Source: Labyrinthula sp. Ha | Taxonomy: Eukaryota; Sar; Bigyra; Labyrinthulida; Labyrinthulaceae | NCBI GenBank assembly: GCA_015227615.1 | Contig: JAALGZ010000002.1 | Location: forward strand, 1,860,001-1,924,000 | DNA: 64,000 nt | Reading direction: 5' to 3' | The notes under the pieces: generated by a model | What the model saw: the letters and a program-made list of their open reading frames with translations, nothing else | What the model was told of the DNA's origin: nothing | Databases searched by the model: none | Position numbers and translations under genes: made by a program | In this document: piece after piece, positions 11,908 to 22,460 of the stretch | Position numbering within the stretch: position 1 is the first letter of the stretch | Layout: every line of letters begins with the position of its first letter

Positions 11908-13550
11908 TTAATAATATCTTTGCAAAATAAGTTTTATAACACTCTGCAAATGTTGCTTCTCATGAAACGTATTGGAGGTATCCAAAGCGACTTTAAACCA
12001 ATGAAGAGCCTAAAAATAATAATTAAAATCGGAGATACTTGATTTATGTCCTTTGAAACTCCATCTCCTTCCTCAAAACTTTTTGCAACTAGAAAACACG
12101 CTCGATTGGACCGTGTATGTGCCGCTCGTAACAAGAACTGAAACGATTCATTTCGCCTGTTTTCTTTTCTCAAGAGGAGACCCAAATTTAATAAAGCATC
12201 TGGTTGGTTAAATCTTGCAGCTTCTCGCCACCACTTTTCTGCCGCTTCGTAATCCTTATAAATGTGTTGATTCTGCGCGTTACCTGGAAAATCTCCATAG
12301 TAAATCATACCTACATTTGTTTGAGCCTCAGGAACGTTGAGCAAAGCAGCTGATCTATAGAGCACATAGATTTTTTCAAAGATTTGTGCATTAATCGTTT
12401 CCCCTAAAAAATAAACAAAGCGTGAGGAAATACCATTATTTTCTGGTTTTGCTTTCTGATCATCTGGAAAAGCTAAGCAAGTTGCAAGACAGTACTTTGC
12501 CAGTCCAAGTCCTCGGGCACTAGCCTGTTTGAACCAGAAAACACCCCAATTGAATGGGAGATTAGCTAATATTTCGTATGACCCTTGAAGATTAATCCAG
12601 GTGATAGCCAGATCGTTTTGTGCAAATGCATGCCCTTGCAGCGCAATGTTATAAAGGTTTCTTAGCTGTTTGTTACTAGCCCCAAAAGCCACAGTAAAAT
12701 CGTTGCTGTAAAGTTCATTTCCTGATATCCGCTCCTCCCGCGAGATCCAGGTTTTTGGTAGTTGGGGCTGTTGTTCTTTTTGAGAAATAATAATTGAACC
12801 AATAATACTAAGGTACTGTGAATGTAGTAAAGTTAGCTTTAGCCAAGAGCAATGTTTAGAGCCATTTTTTAGCTGCTGAGTAATTTCCCCTAACCCGGTC
12901 ATTGAATCTGTGTATTTGTCCTTCCATCCAATTAAGTCACCCGAAGTAGAAACAAACAATCCATCATTTTCGAAACTCTCAAAAGAAGATTCATTACACC
13001 TAGTAGGTACTTTCAAAATTTCCTTCCTAGCTTTCTTGTTTCTATGACCAACATTCTCAAGTGCTAGGTTTTCTTTATCAACTTGCCCAATATTAGAGAA
13101 GTTTGGTATCTCAAAAAGGTTCTGCTTAGTTCCATTTGTCCTTAAAAGTACCATAAAGCTTTGCAAGGGGTTCTTATGGTCCCACGTAGGAGCATCAGAG
13201 TCGCAACTTACGGAGCCCGGAGTGGTAGTATACGTTGCAGAGTATTTTCCAAGATTCAGCAAGTTATAAAGTCGCTCAAAGGCAATCAAATCAACAACTC
13301 TTGGCCGAAGGAGATCTTCACGAAGTGATTCTAAAGTAAGAGCATCCATTGGAAGATGATTTTTCGCAAGATAGATTTTCAATATACCACTAACTTGGGC
13401 TTCAAGCCAGGGAGAATGACTCCGTCGTTGGAAAAAGCTACTGGTCAAAGAGATTGCCAGCAAATCATCTAAAGGCAGGAAGCCGCATATCCTGTGCAAA
13501 ACATTCTCTGATAAGAGCAAAAGTGGTGCAATCTTTTCATTTCTTCCCAT
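11908..13550 (-). CDS. F-box protein with Sel1-like repeats, one 29-nt intron near the 3' end
   Basis: Exons 13550-12039 and 12009-11908 flank a 29-nt intron (12038-12010) that starts GTATCT and ends TTTTAG. Splicing restores the Sel1 repeat motif across the junction (EEGDGVSKDINQALHWFKVA) and gives 537 residues. Residues 10-55 are an F-box (LSENVLHRICGFLPLDDLLA), the part that binds Skp1 in SCF ubiquitin ligases. Residues 120-250 are a low-complexity linker. From about 290 to 520 lie helical Sel1-type repeats with the usual A-x-x-x-L-G spacing (for example AQTNVGMIYYGDF and AEKWWREAARFNQPDALLNLG). F-box plus Sel1 repeats suggests a substrate-selecting subunit of a ubiquitin ligase; the substrate is unknown. 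The start is the ATG at 13550. Convergent with Thg1. Confidence 0.88.
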
Positions 13551-16500
13551 CAAATACTTTTCTTGAATTGATCAAACCTATATTATACGTTTCTAGGAGA
13601 ACTAACGTTGCAGTTCTTGTCCGATGTTCTGAATTTTCACAGCGCCAACTATCAACGTTTTGAATACAGCTTAACGGATGGAAATTCTCTACGATTCAAC
13701 ACGCTGGTCTCCCGTTATCCCAAAAAAGACGACAATGCGACATTACCATTGACGAGAATAAATTCATAGTGGCCAAAGCCTGATGCTGGTGGGCGTGCAT
13801 GTCACTATAATTCATTTGGGCATAATCATATATTAACGTAAGATTAACGTAAAGAAATGTTCAGTCTATTTATCCTGGACGATAGTAAGTTTAAACCATT
13901 AACGTTAGAAAATTGGCATGATGGATATTTGCTTTGCTGGGAATTTAGCTGGTTCCATTAGACGATAAATAGGGTACGTTTAGTTGAGAATAAGTTTATA
14001 TGAGCACAGTAGGGAAGATTGACTGTCGCATGCTTTCGGATTAGTTGTTCCCAATCGGCGCTATTTGCTGGTTTAATCACTTCCCACATTGTTGTTCTCC
14101 CAATGAATGATTCCTTTTCTCTACAATTGTAGTAAGGGACGAATTCTTACATAGATATGTATCATACATGGTATGCAATGGAAAATTACTGTAGATTTAA
14201 TATCCTTTAAGACAGGAAACCAAGACAAGTTGAAAGGTTTAAAATCATAAGCACGATAACTATGCGAATCTTTAATTAATTTGAACAATATCTTCTGAAT
14301 TGTTACCCTCAATGTAGAACACATTTCGATTTCGCCAACAGAATTAAGATAGAAAAAACGTTAAGACTAAGTTTCATTTGCATTCTGTTACAACAGTTTT
14401 ATTTTACGTGTTTTATGGTTCCATTTCCTTCTAAGATGTGTGCTGTCTTGCTGATACTGAGGTTTCGATGTGGATGTTGTTAATTTCTAAGGGATTAGTT
14501 TGTAATGTGCATCATCGAAGCCTCTAGAAGAATGCTGTGAGCATTTTATTCGTTTAAACTTTCATTTATATGGCTCTAATTTCTTAGGAATAGTAACGCT
14601 TTTCCTCAAACAAATCAAGTTGGCATTGACAGTTATGAAGAAACTGTACTTTACTTTGAAATCACAAGTTTTTCTGTGGTGGTGACGGTAAGAGAAACAA
14701 TGTATTGAACATTTACTGCTTTTTGCATCAAGGTACTTCTGTGGCTTCTGCACCAAAAGTGGCTTAGCGTTTGATCTTGAAAGAAGGGATTTCAAAGTTC
14801 TAAAAGCAACTTAAAGCGACAATATAACCTTTTCAAAAGGTAAGTAGTTGTTATCTCGTAAGGACAGCATCTAGCTGGGAGAAGGTCAAGCTCATTTTAT
14901 TTGTTGTGACTTTGCTTCTAGGTAATACCAGGTTGCTGAATGAAGGAAACTTGGTTCTTTAGTTGAATTATGAGTATTCAAGAGAAAATTGGGTTACTAT
15001 TGGTGACTAACTCACTGTGTTGCAATATTCTTAAGTTTGAGATTTCTCTTGTTTTGGTTAAGCATTTTCTGTGTACGTGGTACGCGGTAATTTAAATCTG
15101 CAATGAATCATGTTCCCTATAGCTATGTATGAAAGCTAATTCTTTCGCATTTAGGTAGTCCGCTCAAGAATGCATTTTCCCCAGACTTTGGCAAAAGAGC
15201 TCTACTCCATTTAGATGGCAGGTATGAGTAAAATTTTGAGTACACTTTACCAACCAAATTTACTAGCTAATAACTTGACACTAATGGCTGCTGGTGAGAA
15301 TGAATATAGCAGCAAAAAACGGTAACGATCCAGAAAAGATTTCATAACTCGATAATATAAGTACAAGCAGCTTTCCCGAAGTGTGTATTCAACATGAACT
15401 ACAGTGCAGTTCATCAAGGTGGTTCTTCTAATCAATTAGAATTAGCCTTTCCTCGAGTGTATTTAAACTCTTATGTGGGTACCCCACTTTGATGCGCTAG
15501 TTTGAGTAAAAATATTATTCATAAAATGGGATCGGTCAAATACAGAAACAATTGTAAGCGTATTGAAGTTGAATAATAGTGAGCCAATTTTAGTCTAATC
15601 AGATTATAATATTTTCACTACTAACTAAGAAATGGAAATCTTTGTCGTCTTTACATTTTAATGGAAGATGGGGAAGTCCTAGCTTTACGTTAATAAGCGT
15701 AGATATATTAACTAGACTTATATTTTGCCTGGCATGATTAGGATGGAGCCACTATTGAAAACACTCCATACTACAATGAGACCTTCATCTCATCATTTCT
15801 TATTCAATATTGCAGTATCATACATTTTACAATGTTTTTCTTTCATAGAATATACTTGGCTTTATCCATCCCATATGTGGTAAAAAGTGAAATCTTTTGC
15901 CCAATCGTAAGCCCCTGATAAAAATTAATAACATTAAAAATCTTAGGTAAAATCTAACATCAAATTTTATTTATTTTGTGAAAAATTCGGACGAAGTTTC
16001 CCTAGGCCGAATATACACTCTTATCTTTACCAAATTTAAATTAGATTAGAACTGATTTAAAAATTATTGTGTTTTATCTGAAAATAAGTCTGATCCGAGT
16101 ACATCTACAAAGCATGGTACATATCTTGCATTGCTATTTTATTATTAACTATGACAGCAATATGACTCTTTTTAGTAAACTATATTTATTATGTAGTCGT
16201 CATTATTATATTCTTGAGACGATTCTTTTGAAGAAACCCAACTGGATAACCGCTACATCGGCATGGATTATAGACATCAGTCAGGGAAACGGATTAAAAG
16301 GTTATAATCAAGTAATATCGTTTGCAATAAGAGTTTTCCTTCGGTAGAGTAGACAATTTAGGACACAATAAATTTCTTTACAGTCTAGCATATATGGACC
16401 AAATTATTTTATCATTGCTTTGTTACGATGAATTTGAAGGGTGTCAATTTGATCTGGGAATGCACCATTGAGGAATTTATTACCTGAACAAAGAAATGAA

Positions 16501-17690
16501 AAATAAATAAAAAAAAAAAATATTTTAAAACCTGAAAAACTACTAGAGCGTAACCAAAGCATATACTTCTAGTCCTTTATCTTCTAGTCTTAATCTTATT
16601 ATATGTCTCCGCTCCAAAATTAGGCTTCGACTGCAAGAACCGATACTGTGTGATCTAATCCATAAATATTTATACATTGACAACATATTAGTATCAGAAA
16701 TTTAATTTAGCTTAGTCAATATTCTCTTTTGACTCCCAGTTTTTTCTATTTTTCTGTAAATTTAAAAAATGTTATGAATAAGTATCTTGAAGTCTATCTG
16801 CTAAAAATGATTTTCATACTTACCCAAAGAAAATAATTAGCGTCAACAAGTGAATAGAAACAAACATTGATATAGCATGTATCATTTTTTGGTGATGGTT
16901 AGTAGCTTCTATTATTTCGTGAAAAAGCGATCGCTGTTTGCATACCAGATGCTTCAGTTTTCATATCTCCTCAACCAAGAACAACCGAAAACTACTCTAT
17001 TCCACATCAATGGAGAATGCAAGCTTTGTTTTTAGATAAGAATGAAATATACGATGCTTGTTCTAGTGGAATTAAAATGGTTTTATTTTAGTTTTTGAAA
17101 TTTTCTAGCGCTGTGCATATACTTTCTTTGAAAATTAGCTGAGATTATAGTTATACTGCTTGATTCTTCCGAAGAAATGAGAATCTGTACCATTAGGGTT
17201 AATCATTACATTACTTTTTATCTTAATCAATCACATCTACTTGGTGTATAAACTACATTATTATTAGCTCTTTGGCATTGATGATTCTAGAAAGAAGCTC
17301 TTTACCCAAACAATAAAGTAAGAAAATATGAACTAACTATTTCATAGCAACCTTGAATAAGGAACTAATAAGGGATCACCATCAGGCATTATTAATAGCT
17401 CCCCCACACTACTATTCCAAGACACTATGAAAGCGTGGAATTACACAAGCTTCTTTTATTTAATAATTACTGATCATCAAGGCATTGCGCAGGGGTTTCT
17501 TGTCGGCTCAAAGATTGACAAAAGATCAAGTATGCACCATCTATTTTTCTGAGGCAATTATCTTTAGTTATGAATTTAATGTATATGATGAGCAGGTATT
17601 ATTTTCTGCAATTTCTCAATGATCGGAATTATTTGATTGATATTATTTCTTAAAAAAAAATGTAAAATTTTGGGCGTTAGAACAAAAAAA
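13551..17690. other. Intergenic DNA between divergent genes, no gene found
   Basis: About 4.1 kb between two 5' ends. The first 250 bp next to the F-box gene are less AT-rich and probably hold its leader and promoter. The open stretch at 16069-16347 lacks an ATG at its start and has no recognisable domain. A poly-A tract of ten lies near 16511. I found no RNA gene and no element ends. Confidence 0.5.
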
Positions 17691-19934
17691 ATGCAAACTG
17701 AAGTAACAAAAAACTCACTGCGACTTAAGGACGCTCAAATTGCATTACTATCGGAGCAAAACACAAAACTTACGGAAAACTTAAGTCATGCGCAAGTAGA
17801 AGAAAAAAATGCTGTAGAAAGAAGGATTGTAATGGAGGAGCAGCTGGAGGCTTTAAAACAGGAATTGTATGAGATGAAGAATGAGAAAAAAATTGAGAGA
17901 ACTAGACTGGAAAACTTAGCAAGAAAACATAAAGACATGGAAGTTCAAAGTGAAATTTTGAAAAAGCAAAACAGCGAACTTGTGAAACTTTTAGATGAAA
18001 ATGAGGAATCACGAGATGAATTTAAACTACACTCTGAAAACTACAAAAGAAAGATCACAAGGCTGGAGAGAGAGAACAGTGAACTTGAGCAGAAAGCTGC
18101 TGCATCACATGAAAAGTTGTTAGATGATAACAAAAAGTTAGGCTTAGTTACGAATGAGCTTAGATTAATGCAGCTGAAACTTGAAGAAATGAAAGTTTTA
18201 CAAAAAGAAAGTGAAGACAAAGTGAAAGTGGAACTGGAATGCCTTCAAGAACAACTTTTACTGAAAAAACAGAAACAGGTTGAGCTTCTAGAACAAATTC
18301 ATTTGGCACAAACAGATAAAGCAAACTTAGAAGCTTCTGCAGATGCCCTAAAGATTCAACTCAAAGACATCTCTACCAGGTACCTTGGCATGAAAGAAAC
18401 ACTTGAAGATCACAAAAAACAACTAAAACTGACTGAAAACATTCACTTGGAATCAGTAAAGAAAGAAGATACGTTGAAAAACTCTAATGAGAAGATTTTC
18501 TTTGAGCTCCAAGAAGCTAAGAAAAGTTGTTTAAAAATCGAGCAGGAGCGAAATGACAATGCCGACCAAGTAAAAAAACTAGCACAAAGAGTCTTTGAGT
18601 TGGTAGAGAGGTTGAAATTAGCCGAAGTGTCAAAGGCAAAAGCTTTGCAGCTTGTTAAAGAAGTTGAAGGAAAGTTTGATCAGAGTGAGCAGAAGCAGCA
18701 GAGACTGCTTTCTAAGATTACGTCAGAAAGTCGTCGAGCAGTAGGTTTTGCATTAGAAAACAAAGCATTGAAAGAACAAGTCGAATCTCTCAAGAAACAA
18801 TGCGCACAGCTTGGAGCAAAATCAAAATCACAAACAAGCAAAATTTTAAAATGCGCAGACGAGCTTGAAGAAGTAAAAAGGAAGAATGTTAATCTTTCTG
18901 AGCGAACCACTTACTTATTACAAAAGTTAGCACTGACAGAGCAGGAGAAGTTAGGAAGTCAAGCTCGGTTGGAAGAAAGCGAAGAAAATGAGAAGAAGCT
19001 ACAAGACAACAAAATAAAATTAGAGGAGGATGTTCACAACTTGGAGAGATCTAAAGAGCTCATTTCAAAGGCCTTGCACATTAAGAAAACTGATTGTGAG
19101 TTGCTCCAAGTAGAATTGAATGCAATGAAGAAACGAATCCTGGAGTTCAATTTGTTGAAGAGTGAAAATGTAGAAGCAACAAACAAAAGATCCTCAAACA
19201 CTAGCAATGGTGGAGAAACCCAGAAAGAAAGCCTGAAATCCTTCAAGAAAATAGACAGGAAAAATGTAGAGAGTAGAAAGAGAGCAAGAGAAGTAGTTGA
19301 ACAAAAGCAAAAAATCCTAATTTCTTTTCTTAGTTTTGCATTTTCTCGGTCAAAGAAAAAAAGTCATGAGGAAACAATTGCTTTAAGAGACCTTGACCTC
19401 GGGGAAGATGAGTGTCACGTAATAAGTTCAATGTTTAAAACAAACATCGAAGACGGGCATTATAAGTTGAAGGTTGATTTGCAAAGAAACAAAATCGATG
19501 ACAGTAGTCTAAGAGCTCTGCAAGTTATATATGAGCCTAGGGCCAATAAGGATAAGTTTCCCGTACCTTCGTTACTTGATCTGAGGAGAAACTTGATTAC
19601 GGAGAAAGGCATAACTAAACTAGCACAGGCAATTAACAGATTAAAGTTTGTCCAGCATGTCTACATTCATAAAGGAGGCAAAATAGAAGCATTTGGGACA
19701 TCTATAGAAAATGATAAAGTTACTGTCAACACTTTATTTGTAATAGATTGTACAGAAAATAAAATAAACTCAGAAACACTTTGCCGAATAAGTCTTGGAA
19801 AGGTAGAACAAACTAAAAACCAAGAACGAGTTAAAAAAACAACCCAGAAAGGTAAAAGCATCACAACAAAAAGAAAAAACGTAAGTTTGAAACAAATGGT
19901 TGACAACACGTTTGATGTTGAATTAAAAGAGTAA
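17691..19934 (+). CDS. Long coiled-coil protein with C-terminal leucine-rich repeats
   Basis: A 747-residue protein in one exon. Residues 5 to about 500 are an almost unbroken heptad-type coiled coil rich in Glu, Lys, Leu and Gln. A basic linker follows (540-575). Residues 580-690 are a short RNI-type LRR region with two clear repeats (VDLQRNKIDDSSL and LDLRRNLITEKGI) followed by HVYIHKGGKIEAFG, a capping segment. The tail is very basic. Long coiled coils capped by such repeats are typical of cytoskeletal or ciliary/centrosomal scaffolds; that role is inferred. The first in-frame ATG is at 17691, after a non-coding A-rich stretch; an upstream exon is possible but none was found. The stop codon is 7 bp from the stop of the opposing PIP kinase gene. 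Confidence 0.82.
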   Translation: MQTEVTKNSLRLKDAQIALLSEQNTKLTENLSHAQVEEKNAVERRIVMEEQLEALKQELYEMKNEKKIERTRLENLARKHKDMEVQSEILKKQNSELVKLLDENEESRDEFKLHSENYKRKITRLERENSELEQKAAASHEKLLDDNKKLGLVTNELRLMQLKLEEMKVLQKESEDKVKVELECLQEQLLLKKQKQVELLEQIHLAQTDKANLEASADALKIQLKDISTRYLGMKETLEDHKKQLKLTENIHLESVKKEDTLKNSNEKIFFELQEAKKSCLKIEQERNDNADQVKKLAQRVFELVERLKLAEVSKAKALQLVKEVEGKFDQSEQKQQRLLSKITSESRRAVGFALENKALKEQVESLKKQCAQLGAKSKSQTSKILKCADELEEVKRKNVNLSERTTYLLQKLALTEQEKLGSQARLEESEENEKKLQDNKIKLEEDVHNLERSKELISKALHIKKTDCELLQVELNAMKKRILEFNLLKSENVEATNKRSSNTSNGGETQKESLKSFKKIDRKNVESRKRAREVVEQKQKILISFLSFAFSRSKKKSHEETIALRDLDLGEDECHVISSMFKTNIEDGHYKLKVDLQRNKIDDSSLRALQVIYEPRANKDKFPVPSLLDLRRNLITEKGITKLAQAINRLKFVQHVYIHKGGKIEAFGTSIENDKVTVNTLFVIDCTENKINSETLCRISLGKVEQTKNQERVKKTTQKGKSITTKRKNVSLKQMVDNTFDVELKE

Positions 19935-19941
19935 CGAACAA

Positions 19942-22460
19942 TTAGGTAACCTGCTGCCCAGTTTCTAAGGTCTGCGCTGTTATAATATCTGACATAAAGT
20001 GCCTGAACCTTTTAGCGTATCGATGGGGTGGTTGCACACTAATACCATCAAAATCCCAATGTTGCATTGTCTTAAATACTCTCTCACAAACTTTTCTCTT
20101 ACCATAGGGGGTCAAAAAATCAAGTAACCCAATATAATAAACTTCTTGGCCATCACTTGAAGGGATGCAAGCAGCACCTGAGATCTTCTCAATGGCCTCA
20201 CCACGTGTTTCTTCAGTTACTTTATGAATACCAATAAGAGTACTGTAATCAATTAATCCAAGTTTTTCTAGGAACAAGCTATCTCTAGTAAGAGTTGCAA
20301 CAAGTTGTTCTCTCTGCCGATTGGTAACACTTATTTTAAAATCCATATCCAGAAAATCTAGATCTTTTAAAGTTTTCTTGTGCTCTTTTCGTATCGCTTC
20401 ACTGTTCTTTCTCCCAGTGGTGGAGCCTTTTAGATCAAATCTATAATCTAAGTGTCGAGTTGTATTAAGAATATTATTCATCACCACAAGATATATCTTT
20501 TCAGCCCTAAACTTTGAGCTCTTTGTTGTTCTGATAACATGACAACCAAGGATCCAAGTCAACAAGGTTCTAGGAATATTTCCTTCAGAAATATTAGTTT
20601 GTTGCTTCATGTTTCCCGGCTTCTGCGTCATATGTTGGTAATACTCTGGTAATATACTACGAAACACTTTATGTTCCTCTCTGTGCACAGTTTTAATAAG
20701 AAATTTTCCATCTGATGTTACATAAAAAAGTGACCCTGACTTACCTTCCGATCCTTGCTCTTGTAAGGAGGACCAGGAGCCCAGGAAGATATTTGAGAGC
20801 ACATTACCCAAACCAATGGAGTTAATATACTCTTCATTCTTGATGCCAAAGCTTTCACGTAACTTATTAAATACAAAAGGGGCATAATCAATAAACCTCA
20901 CCGACTTCAAACCGTTTCCAGATCCAGTCTTTCTTACCCGCTTCTTTTGTTTTTGCCCAATCAACGTATACTTTTCTTTTACGCTAAAATCAAACATGCT
21001 AAGTGGCCTGTAAGGTTCGACAACACACCGACCTACAGCCATTTGTATCCCTTTCATTACATTCAGAACCAAATTCCAATTCTTATGCCCAAAATACACC
21101 TCTTTACCAACCTTTGCTTTCTTCTCCCCAAATAGATGCTTCTTCGGCTTCTTCTCTTTCCCTGCTGGAACCTCTTGGGTACCATTCTTAGTCTCAGGTT
21201 CAACAAAACTCTTCTCGACCTCTGTATTATTACTAATTGTTCTTTCTATATCACTTGTTTTTTCCGCCTCGGTATATTCATTGTCACTAGTATATAGAAA
21301 ATCAGACAACTCTGCATTGCTCTGAGAAACACTGGCAGTAGGAGATAAAACTGGTCTCGACTGTCTAATAACTTTTCTAGATGTCTTTATATAAGGTCTA
21401 AGTTTTTTTAGGGTTGGATTCGTAGTTAGATCTATTGCGGAGGGAAAATCATCAGAAGCCATGCGCCCTAGAACATCTTGCAACTCTTTCAAGGAATGCT
21501 GAAAATCAACCATCTGAGCTGCAAGATTCTCTTGATCAATATCTTTTTCTTCCGCCGACCCACCATCTACACTGTGATAGACGGTATCTAAAGAACCCAT
21601 ATTGGGTTGTTCACCAACCTCAGAAGAAGTGATTTCCGAATCAGTGCGTTTAAGATCTTTGTCACCTTGCATTTGCTCGCTCATAAATACTAAGCGCTTT
21701 ACACCAAGTTCTAAGGCATTACTTATCCTCTTATAGAACTTAAGTGTCTTTTTCAGCTTTTCCAATTCAACCTTTTCCTTTGACATGTACAGATCTGGCC
21801 CACTCAAAAGACTGGCAAACTCTGCATTTCCTAAAATACCCTGCTTATATTCGTCTAAAGTAATAACACCATCCTGATCTGCATCTATTTTTTGAAAAAC
21901 TTTTTTCATGCGCTCCCTTCTATGCTTCGGTAAAGTCTCATCTGCGTTAACGTTGCCCATAGCTCTTGAAAATATTGTATTCATACTTTCTACACTTGTG
22001 ATAATTTCATCAAGAGTAATTTCCCCTGAACCATCTATATCCGTCATGGCAAACGCAAAATCTAGTTTTTCTTCGGATGTCCCTTTCATCAACACGCCCA
22101 ATCCTTCAAGATATTCTGGGAATGTTATCTCTCCTGTTTTTGACTTGTTAAAAAGCGAAAAGAATCTGCTCATCATAACACTATCATTCAAAAGCCCCAG
22201 GATACCAAGAGCATCCTTAAACATTTCCTCATTCAGAGTCTTCCTCCGTTTCGAGATGCTTTTAAATTCTGCGTATAGCTTCGAGACTTCTTGGGAATTA
22301 AAATGCCTAGTGCTCTGAACATGTGAAAAAAAAGAAAAAATTATACAGTAAGTGATGGAATATCGGTAATACCAATACTTCTAAAAAGCTTGGATCCAAT
22401 ATTCGTTTGAGAAGGTCTCTTTTTCGCTGTAACTAATTTGACATCTTCATTTTCCTTCAT
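19942..22460 (-). CDS. EF-hand/phosphatidylinositol phosphate kinase fusion, one 32-nt intron
   Basis: Exons 22460-22347 and 22314-19942 are joined across a 32-nt phase-0 intron (22346-22315, GTATAA...TTCAG), giving 828 residues. The second exon starts inside an EF-hand module: HFNSQEVSKLYAEFKSIS, then loops at about 94-105 (NKSKTGEITFPE, first position Asn), 130-141 (DIDGSGEITLDE) and 182-193 (DADQDGVITLDE). The arrangement resembles calcineurin-B/NCS-type calcium sensors. A low-complexity linker follows (about 215-430). The PIPK catalytic domain begins near 435 (NWNLVLNVMKGIQMAVGR) and keeps FDLKGST near 665, IDYSTLIGIH, YYIGLLDFLTPYGKRK and the C-terminal DGISVQPPHRYAKRF. It should phosphorylate a phosphoinositide at membranes under calcium control. 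The activation-loop specificity (4- or 5-kinase) is not decided here. A similar N-terminal EF-hand-like region is known in Plasmodium PIP5K. Converges on the coiled-coil gene with 7 bp between stops. Confidence 0.92.

Noticed and set aside
16069-16347. Open stretch of 92 codons in the gap before the coiled-coil gene
   Set aside because: GTG start, strongly A/T-driven composition and no motif.
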